Translations under genes and position numbers: made by a program
In this document: one piece after another, positions 4,521-9,291 of the stretch
Position numbering within the stretch: the stretch's first letter is position 1
Layout of the letters: each line of letters starts with the position of its first letter
Notes under the pieces: model-generated
What the model was told of the DNA's origin: nothing
What the model saw: only the letters and a program-made list of their open reading frames with translations
Database searches by the model: none
Assembly: GCA_002409585.1 (NCBI GenBank)
Contig: DHNP01000008.1
Coordinates: 86,118 to 95,408, forward strand
Length of the DNA: 9,291 nucleotides
Source of the DNA: Ruminococcaceae bacterium UBA5413
Lineage (GTDB): Bacteria > Bacillota > Clostridia > Oscillospirales > Acutalibacteraceae
Direction of reading: 5' to 3'

Positions 4521-6035
4521 TTGCTCAATAAATACTGGGGGCAATTCAAAAGCGGAACGGACATACGGGGCGTTGCCAGCAGCGGCGTGGAAGGCCAGGC
4601 GATAAACCTGACAGACGACAACATAGAAAAAATGGTCTTCGGCTTTGCGCTTTGGCTCAGTGAAAAAACACACAAGCCTGCCGGCGGCCTTACTGTGTCG
4701 CTCGGGCATGATCCGCGCATTTCTTCCGAAAGGATACGTTCCGACGCGATAAGCGCTTTTGCCGCGTCGGGGATACATGTTTTAGACTGCGGCATGTGCT
4801 CCACGCCGTCCATGTTTATGACGACGGTAGACCTTAAGTGCGACGGCGCTTTACAGATAACCGCGAGCCACCACCCGTTTAACCGTAACGGGCTTAAGTT
4901 TTTTACAAGGGACGGCGGGCTTGACTCAGCGGATATAGAGTCCGTGCTGCTGCACGCGCAGAACGGGGACAGGCCGCCCAAAGGTTTCGGCAATGTTGAA
5001 AAAATAAATTACATGGAAACGTATTGCGCCCACCTGCGCGAGCTTGTAAAGCGCGGGGTAAACGCGCGGGACTACGAGCACCCTCTTGCGGGTTTCCACA
5101 TAGTAGTGGACGCGGGCAACGGCGCGGGCGGCTTTTACGCCGACGACGTACTGAAGCCCTTGGGCGCGGATATATCCGGCAGCCAGTTCCTCGACCCGGA
5201 CGGGCTTTTCCCTAACCATATCCCAAACCCGGAAAACGAAACCGCCATGCGCTCCGTGTGCGATGCCGTCAAAAGGGCAAAAGCGGACCTCGGCGTCATC
5301 TTCGACACGGACGTCGACAGGGGGGGCGCGGTAGACGCACGCGGCGACGAGATAAACCGCAACAGGCTCATAGCCATAGCTTCCGCCATAGCGCTTGAGG
5401 ATGCCCCCGGCGGCACAATAGTGACAGACTCCATAACCTCCACCGGCCTTAAGGACTATATAGAAAAAACGCTCGGCGGCAAGCACCGCCGCTTTAAGCG
5501 CGGTTACAGGAACGTTATAAACGAAGCCTTACGCCTTAACAGCGAGGGCGTAAACTGCCCGCTCGCCATAGAAACCTCAGGCCACGCCGCCATGAAAGAA
5601 AACTACTTCCTTGACGACGGCGCATACCTCGTAACTAAAATAATAATCAAATCCGCAAAGCTCCGCCAGGAAAACAAGTCGCTTGAAGACCTGCTTGCGC
5701 CGCTTGCGGAGCCGAAAGAAGCAAAGGAACTGCGTTTCCCCGTGAAAGAAGAAAACTTCAGGGCTTACGGCAAAAAAGTAATAGAAAGCCTTGAAAAATA
5801 CGCGGAAAGCCAGGAAGGCTGGGCCGTAGCGCCCGACAACTGCGAGGGTATACGCGTGTCGCTCGGCAAGGCGCAGGGCGACGGATGGTTTTTGCTGCGC
5901 CTCAGCGTACACGACCCCATAATGCCGCTTAACATCGAAAGCGACAGCGTGGGCGGCGTCAAAAAAATACTTCAAAGCCTTTCAGTTTTTCTTAAAACCT
6001 GCGGCGGCCTTGACCTTTCACCGCTCGGTATATGA
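4521..6035 (+). CDS. phosphohexomutase (phosphomannomutase/phosphoglucomutase superfamily), divergent subfamily
   Basis: This 504-aa member of the alpha-D-phosphohexomutase superfamily interconverts hexose 1- and 6-phosphates in the cytoplasm, feeding nucleotide sugars for the envelope. The four-domain layout is visible. N-terminal GTDIRG (12-17) is followed by the phosphoserine loop TASHHP (114-119, catalytic Ser116), the metal loop DTDVDR (262-267), the sugar loop ETSGH (351-355), and a C-terminal domain with LRLSVHDPIMPL (459-470) where the phosphate-binding loop belongs. Several differ from the usual forms: TASHNP, DGDADR and R-x-S-N-T-E-P. The segment NRNGLKFFT (121-129) after the serine loop resembles a subfamily I recall from plants and some bacteria whose substrate is poorly known, so I do not name glucose, mannose or glucosamine. 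The start is a TTG with GAGG 8 nt upstream; the next Met is at residue 38, inside domain 1, so TTG is well supported. Isoleucine is nearly always ATA. No clear terminator follows. Confidence 0.88.
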   Translation: MLNKYWGQFKSGTDIRGVASSGVEGQAINLTDDNIEKMVFGFALWLSEKTHKPAGGLTVSLGHDPRISSERIRSDAISAFAASGIHVLDCGMCSTPSMFMTTVDLKCDGALQITASHHPFNRNGLKFFTRDGGLDSADIESVLLHAQNGDRPPKGFGNVEKINYMETYCAHLRELVKRGVNARDYEHPLAGFHIVVDAGNGAGGFYADDVLKPLGADISGSQFLDPDGLFPNHIPNPENETAMRSVCDAVKRAKADLGVIFDTDVDRGGAVDARGDEINRNRLIAIASAIALEDAPGGTIVTDSITSTGLKDYIEKTLGGKHRRFKRGYRNVINEALRLNSEGVNCPLAIETSGHAAMKENYFLDDGAYLVTKIIIKSAKLRQENKSLEDLLAPLAEPKEAKELRFPVKEENFRAYGKKVIESLEKYAESQEGWAVAPDNCEGIRVSLGKAQGDGWFLLRLSVHDPIMPLNIESDSVGGVKKILQSLSVFLKTCGGLDLSPLGI

Positions 6036-6065
6036 CAGGTATTTTAATTTTTTATTTTAAATGTT

Positions 6066-7085
6066 CTACGCCGTGAGGTAAACGAGGTGTGCGACACACG
6101 GTATGGTTTCGCCCTGCTGTGACGAAGTAGGGGACATGAGCGCGCCGGTACCGATGAACACGACCCGGTGCAGCCGCCCCGCCTCCATCTGCTGCAGTAT
6201 GGGCGAGCATAGTATGGCCGCGCTGCAGCCGCAGCCGGAACCGCCAGCGTGTACGTCCTGCTTTTCGCGGTCGTAAATCATAAGCCCGCAGTCGTTGTGC
6301 ACTGGGGCAATGTCGACATGGTCCGCTCTTGTAAGCTGCTCAAGCAGGTCACTGCCCACTTTGCCGAGGTCGCCCGTCAAAATCAGGTCGTAGTCGAGCG
6401 GCCCCGTCCCGGTATCTCTGAAAAAGTCAAGCAGCGTCCCCGCTGCGGCGGGAGCCATCGCCGCGCCCATGTTGTTAACGTCCTTTATGCCGTAGTCAGT
6501 TATGCGGCCGAAAGTAACGGAGCTTATGCCTACTTTGGCGTTAAGGTTTTCATTGCGCGTCCCAATAGTTACAGAGCCGGCCGCCGTAGCCGTCCACTGT
6601 GCCGTGGGCGTGCGCTGGCCGCCGTACTCAAGCGGGTAGCGGAACTGGCGCTCGGCCGAGCAGAAGTGCGACGACGTCACCGCAACCGCCTTTTTAGCCG
6701 CGCCGGACTCCACAAAAAGCGACGCCACAGCCATGGTCTGCGCCATGGTTGAGCATGCCCCGAACTGCCCTAAAAACGGGATGTTAAGCCCCTTTAATCC
6801 GAACGTTGAGGATATGCACTGGTTCAAAAGGTCTCCTGCAAATATGCAGTCTATATCGCTGTTTTTAAGGTTTGCCTTTCGCAGGGCGATGTTTACGGCT
6901 TCGTTCTGCAGGCGGCTCTCCGCCTTTTCCCAGCTTTTTTCACCGAGCGTAGTGTCGTTGTAGTTTTTATCGTAGTACCGCCCGTACGGCCCCTCGTACT
7001 CTTTTTTACCTACTACGGAAGCAAAGCTGAGTACAGCCGGTTTAGTCTGCAGCTCTATAGTGTACTTGCCCTTTCTTGACGGCAT
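6066..7085 (-). CDS. spoVAD: stage V sporulation protein AD (SpoVAD), DPA-binding
   Basis: This 339-aa protein is SpoVAD, a cytosolic-face component of the SpoVA channel that binds dipicolinic acid and helps load it into the forespore and release it on germination. It has a thiolase/KAS-III-like fold, seen in GDLLNQC (84-90), GQFGACSTM (106-114, Cys111 at the thiolase cysteine position), the HFCSAERQFRYPLEYGGQR region (140-158), TGDLGKVGSDLL (237-248), HNDCG (263-267) and GGSGCGCSA (281-289). Length is normal. I use the ATG at 7085, not a longer frame to 7172, because GGGGGG lies 7 nt upstream and the longer frame overlaps spoVAC. It follows spoVAC after a 22-nt gap and is surely co-transcribed. 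The usual third gene, spoVAE, is absent: the stop at 6066 faces a convergent gene ending at 6035. No terminator hairpin is apparent. Confidence 0.95.
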   Translation of the reverse strand: MPSRKGKYTIELQTKPAVLSFASVVGKKEYEGPYGRYYDKNYNDTTLGEKSWEKAESRLQNEAVNIALRKANLKNSDIDCIFAGDLLNQCISSTFGLKGLNIPFLGQFGACSTMAQTMAVASLFVESGAAKKAVAVTSSHFCSAERQFRYPLEYGGQRTPTAQWTATAAGSVTIGTRNENLNAKVGISSVTFGRITDYGIKDVNNMGAAMAPAAAGTLLDFFRDTGTGPLDYDLILTGDLGKVGSDLLEQLTRADHVDIAPVHNDCGLMIYDREKQDVHAGGSGCGCSAAILCSPILQQMEAGRLHRVVFIGTGALMSPTSSQQGETIPCVAHLVYLTA

Positions 7086-7107
7086 AAAGGTACCCCCCTT
7101 AAAACTT

Positions 7108-7551
7108 TCAGTACAGTTTAAAGAACCACAGTATAAGCCCGTAGATGACCGATGCCGCAGTCCCGTAGACAAGCACAGGCCCCGCTATGACGAACATTTT
7201 TCCGCCTATGCCTATTACATAGCCTTCGTTTTTAAACTCCATGGCAGGCGCCACTATAGAGTTTGCGAAGCCGGTTATCGGCACGAGTGTGCCGGCTCCC
7301 GCGTGCTTTGCGATGTTGTCATAGATGCGCAGCGCCGTAAGCACCGCGCTGAGCGCCACAAGCGTTATGGAAACGAAAGCCGATGCGTCTTCGAGGCTTA
7401 AGCCGAGCGACATGTAAAGGTTCCTTATAAGCTGCCCCAGCGTGCATATGGCGCCGCCGAAAAGGAACGCCATCGACATATTTTTCACTGTGTTTGTTCC
7501 GGGCGATGCCTTCTGCGCCATCTTCTTATATTCGCTTTTTGAAACGGTCAT
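7108..7551 (-). CDS. spoVAC: stage V sporulation protein AC (SpoVAC), membrane channel subunit
   Basis: This 147-aa integral membrane protein of the spore inner membrane forms part of the channel moving Ca-dipicolinate during sporulation and germination; family work describes SpoVAC as mechanosensitive. After a charged N-terminus with the family start KSEYKKMAQKASPG, hydrophobic segments lie at about 26-44, 58-76, 88-105 (including the conserved PITGFANSIVAPAMEFKNEG, 91-110) and 112-143. It matches SpoVAC in length and motif order. AGGAAGGTG stands 8 nt before the ATG. It is the first gene of the pair with spoVAD, reading from a candidate sigma-G promoter at 7586-7614. In Bacillus the operon begins with spoVAA/AB; their absence is usual in Clostridia. 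Confidence 0.94.
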   Translation of the reverse strand: MTVSKSEYKKMAQKASPGTNTVKNMSMAFLFGGAICTLGQLIRNLYMSLGLSLEDASAFVSITLVALSAVLTALRIYDNIAKHAGAGTLVPITGFANSIVAPAMEFKNEGYVIGIGGKMFVIAGPVLVYGTAASVIYGLILWFFKLY

Positions 7552-7585
7552 TTTCTTTACACCTTCCTGATAAAATTCTTATATT

Positions 7586-7614
7586 TATACTGCCAATGTA
7601 AAACAAAAATATGC
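7586..7614 (-). promoter_or_regulatory. candidate forespore sigma-G promoter of spoVAC-spoVAD
   Basis: On the minus strand, GCATA (7610-7614) and CAGTATA (7586-7592) are 17 bp apart. This fits a sigma-G promoter (-35 G-H-A-T-R, -10 C-A-T-W-M-T-A) except for one base in the -10. No good sigma-A promoter exists in the gap, and spoVA operons are sigma-G dependent in Bacillus and Clostridium. The -35 lies inside the stem of the upstream terminator. Confidence 0.45.
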
Positions 7615-7644
7615 GCGGGATGCAGATTATCCCACGCATATTTT
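7600..7644 (-). terminator. intrinsic terminator of the SGNH-DUF4358 operon
   Basis: Arms 7629-7644 and 7606-7621 give a 16-bp stem with a 7-nt loop. In the minus-strand RNA the only imperfect pair is a G-U. TTTTTGTTTT follows directly (7609-7600). The stem lies 23 nt after the stop codon of the DUF4358 gene. The G-U on this strand would be a C/A mismatch on the other, supporting minus-strand use. Confidence 0.88.
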
Positions 7645-7666
7645 AATATCGTTTTATTTTAAAATT

Positions 7667-8137
7667 TTATTTTGCCGCGCTGTCTACAACCTTTTGCGCC
7701 GGCGACGTATCGTCCGCCACGCACAGCACGACGTACCTGCCTTTTTCAATTATAAGCGGTTTCTTGAGCTTTTCGAGTTCCGCCGGAACATAGTCCTTGT
7801 AGCTTTCCTTCTGCGTTTCCACGCGTTTTTGCACGGCTTCTTTCACCGTACCGGCGGCTTTCTCGTCTTTTCCTTCAAAAACAGCCACTTCTTCGGCGGT
7901 AGCGCCGGTGCTCTCGTAAACTTTCGCTTTCGTCACGCTTGCCGCATCAAGGCCGTATATAGTCAGCGCGGTCTTTTCCTTTACTTCAGACATCTGGTCT
8001 TTAAACGTTACGGCTTTCATTATGCCGTCGGCGACACTGTCCACGTCCATACTCACGTTTGCCTGTTGCTGTGAGCAGCCCGCGGCAAACATCAAAACAA
8101 AAATAATAATACCTATATTTAAATAACGTTTTTTCAT
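7667..8137 (-). CDS. DUF4358-like lipoprotein
   Basis: This 156-aa predicted lipoprotein starts MKKRYLN, has a hydrophobic stretch (8-19) and a lipobox FAAGC with the lipidated Cys21, so the mature protein should be tethered to the outer face of the membrane. The mature part (about 30-150) resembles DUF4358: an N-terminal MDVDSVADGIM region, a YGLDAASV motif (61-68) followed by a strand, a helical segment rich in Lys/Glu, and a final strand GRYVVLCVADD (133-143). The function of this family is unknown. AGAAGGA precedes the ATG at 8137; a longer frame to 8230 overlaps the upstream gene and would bury the signal peptide, so I reject it. It follows the SGNH hydrolase gene after 62 nt and shares its strand and terminator, so the two probably act together in the envelope. 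Confidence 0.85.
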   Translation of the reverse strand: MKKRYLNIGIIIFVLMFAAGCSQQQANVSMDVDSVADGIMKAVTFKDQMSEVKEKTALTIYGLDAASVTKAKVYESTGATAEEVAVFEGKDEKAAGTVKEAVQKRVETQKESYKDYVPAELEKLKKPLIIEKGRYVVLCVADDTSPAQKVVDSAAK

Positions 8138-8162
8138 TTTTCGTCCTTCTTTTATATTATCA

Positions 8163-8190
8163 GTTATATGCCGTCCGCTCCGCTGCGCAA
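8163..8190 (-). promoter_or_regulatory. possible internal promoter before the DUF4358 gene
   Basis: On the minus strand, TTGCGC (8185-8190) and TATAAC (8163-8168) are 16 bp apart in the 62-nt gap after the SGNH gene. The -10 is good and the -35 only moderate. It may give extra or independent expression of the lipoprotein. Confidence 0.3.
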
Positions 8191-8199
8191 AATTAAAGA

Positions 8200-9084
8200 T
8201 CACGTATGCTCCTGCAGGTAGCCGCACCATTTGCCGCAGTACTGCGCGTTAAGATGCACCCCGTCCAGAGAAGCGCCCTCGGGCAAAGCCCCGGACCCGT
8301 CGGCCACGGCCGACGCCACGTCAAGGTAGACGGCGTTTTTGTCTTTCGCGAGTTTTTCAAGCCTGCCGTTAAATTCCCGTATCTTAGCGTTATTATAAAT
8401 CTTGCTTGACTCCGACTTTTTTGCGGAGACCGGCATTATAGACTGGACGTATATTTTTACGCCGGAAGAGCCTTTTTTGATGTCGTCGATTAATTTCCCG
8501 TAGTCGTCGAAAAATGTCTGCGAGCTGCTCCAGCCAAGCTCGTTTATGCCGAACATTAGGTAGACCTTGCCGAAACGGTTTTTTTTGACAGCCTGCACGG
8601 CAGTGTATTGCCTGCCGCCCGAGGAAACAATTTTTTTAGTATAGACGGTGTCTACCATAAGCCCTTTGCCGGCATAGTATGATGCCCCGTCGAGGCCGTC
8701 GTAATTCCTAAGCCCTTCGGTAAGGCTGTTGCCTATAAACACGGCATCTTCAAACCAGCCCTCGCCGGCCTTTGCAGTGCTCTCAGGTGGCAGAGCGGAA
8801 GACGGTGCTTCTGAAGAAACAGCCGCTTTACTCTCCGTTTTTGACGCAGGCGGTACGGATACCGCAGACACGGCGGGAGGTTTCTTGCTTACGGGCGCGG
8901 CTGCGTGTTCCGAGTACCCCGTGTTTTTAGCCGCTATGGCTGTGCCGCCAAGGTTCACGCTGCGGGCGTAAGACCCGTTAAACGCAGTCGAGACACCGGC
9001 CGCGGTAAAAAACGCGGCCGCCGCGACGCAGGAGTAGACCGCCGCTTTTTCCATAAGGAAATATCTTCTCGCTCTCTGACGCAT
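8200..9084 (-). CDS. membrane-anchored SGNH/GDSL-type hydrolase
   Basis: This 294-aa predicted extracytoplasmic esterase or acetyl-hydrolase has one uncleaved N-terminal membrane segment (about 14-36) after a basic start MRQRARR. A low-complexity Ala/Pro/Ser/Lys linker (about 60-107) probably crosses the wall. The SGNH domain (108-294) has block I GNSLTEG (118-124, nucleophile Ser120), a central FGINELGW (178-185, Asn181 as in block III) and block V DGVHL (274-278, Asp274 and His277). Substrate is not readable; O-acyl groups on wall polymers are a reasonable guess for the family. I start at the ATG 9084, with GGAG 8 nt upstream, rather than at a GTG at 9093 that overlaps that site. It is first in an operon with the DUF4358 lipoprotein gene. 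In many Clostridia such genes also sit beside an MBOAT acyltransferase; none is visible here. Confidence 0.88.
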   Translation of the reverse strand: MRQRARRYFLMEKAAVYSCVAAAAFFTAAGVSTAFNGSYARSVNLGGTAIAAKNTGYSEHAAAPVSKKPPAVSAVSVPPASKTESKAAVSSEAPSSALPPESTAKAGEGWFEDAVFIGNSLTEGLRNYDGLDGASYYAGKGLMVDTVYTKKIVSSGGRQYTAVQAVKKNRFGKVYLMFGINELGWSSSQTFFDDYGKLIDDIKKGSSGVKIYVQSIMPVSAKKSESSKIYNNAKIREFNGRLEKLAKDKNAVYLDVASAVADGSGALPEGASLDGVHLNAQYCGKWCGYLQEHT

Positions 9085-9126
9085 TAAAAACACTCCGTCT
9101 ATATAAAAGGCTGCGCACCGGGCGCA

Positions 9127-9154
9127 TCCGTAAATTACTGCTTTAAAATGTCAA
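9127..9154 (-). promoter_or_regulatory. possible promoter of the SGNH-DUF4358 operon
   Basis: A perfect -35 TTGACA (9149-9154) lies on the minus strand, but the matching -10 position (TACGGA, 9127-9132, 16-bp spacer) is poor. A perfect TATAAT further upstream (9200-9205) lacks a good -35. One of these probably serves the operon; an activator may be needed for the first. Confidence 0.3.
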
Positions 9155-9237
9155 GCCCTTATCCATAATATTCCGTAATGAAATTCTTATTACATTTTAA
9201 TTATACACTCATTTATTTAAATTAAAAGTTAAAATGG

Positions 9238-9270
9238 AAAAAACGCAGATGACAGTTTTGTCACCTGCGT
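9238..9270 (-). terminator. intrinsic terminator of a minus-strand gene beyond the right edge
   Basis: Arms 9259-9270 and 9243-9254 form a 12-bp stem with a 4-nt loop. In minus-strand RNA it is fully paired with one G-U, and it is followed by TTTTTT (9243-9238). The G-U would be an A/C mismatch on the plus strand, so it works on the minus strand. It shows that the SGNH operon is insulated from whatever gene precedes it. Only 21 nt remain to the right, too few to identify that gene. Confidence 0.85.
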
Positions 9271-9291
9271 CAGAGTGAAGACAAAGTATCG

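Noticed and set aside
5990..6060. Possible terminator for the phosphohexomutase gene
   Set aside because: The region after the stop is T-rich, but I find no GC stem. Only a 4-5 bp pairing between ACCTG near 5998 and CAGGT near 6035-6039 can be drawn, and it is too weak and too far apart.
7086..7172. Longer SpoVAD start at 7172
   Set aside because: The extension overlaps the end of spoVAC in another frame, has no Shine-Dalgarno site and adds residues unlike SpoVAD, while the ATG at 7085 has GGGGGG 7 nt upstream.
9271..9291. Tail of a partial minus-strand gene at the right edge
   Set aside because: One frame ends in TGA at the base of the terminator, but six codons are too few to support a coding call.

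Overview
The window looks like chromosome from a spore-forming member of the Clostridia, most likely of the Ruminococcaceae/Oscillospiraceae type. The evidence is a spoVAC-spoVAD pair, Gram-positive style Shine-Dalgarno sites (GGGAGG, AAGGTGA, AGGAAGG), AT-rich intergenic DNA with sigma-A type promoters around GC-rich coding sequence, and VanW, processive-glycosyltransferase and DUF4358 proteins typical of low-GC Gram-positives. Isoleucine is written mostly as ATA, at least in the phosphohexomutase gene. The family-level placement is inference.

Layout, left to right. (1) Positions 1-262, minus strand: the 5' part of a tRNA-Asn gene cut by the window edge, and a complete 5S rRNA about 7 nt upstream of it. 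Both are driven by a dedicated promoter with an A/T-tract upstream element, and no 23S gene precedes the 5S. (2) 261-1808, minus: a membrane-anchored VanW/G5 envelope protein. (3) 1809-2064: a divergent control region with two good sigma-A promoters, a dense cluster of ATGT/ACAT dyads, and a sequence that exactly fits the WalR (YycF) consensus beside the vanW-family promoter. (4) 2065-3210, plus: a GT28-type diacylglycerol/MGDG glycosyltransferase, ended by a strong bidirectional terminator. (5) 3317-3583, minus: an 88-aa conserved-looking protein of unknown function with a perfect TTGACA/TATAAT promoter. (6) 3733-4425, minus: an ABC ATPase of the MacB/LolD type with no permease beside it, divergent from (7) 4521-6035, plus: a TTG-started phosphohexomutase with atypical active-site loops. 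The two share a perfect 12-3-12 bp palindrome. (8) 7551-6066, minus: spoVAC-spoVAD, with no spoVAE after them, behind a candidate sigma-G promoter. (9) 9084-7667, minus: an anchored SGNH/GDSL hydrolase followed by a DUF4358 lipoprotein and a terminator. (10) 9238-9270: a terminator for a minus-strand gene lying beyond the right edge.

The common theme is the cell envelope and the spore: a wall-associated VanW protein, glycolipid synthesis, sugar-phosphate interconversion, an extracytoplasmic esterase with its lipoprotein partner, and the dipicolinate channel proteins SpoVAC/AD. I see no CRISPR array, insertion sequence, phage gene, toxin-antitoxin pair or defence system, and no clear candidate for an entirely new system. 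The observations most worth following are regulatory (WalR-like box, the two divergent-promoter palindromes, the autonomous 5S-tRNA unit), the incomplete spoVA operon and the divergent phosphohexomutase.
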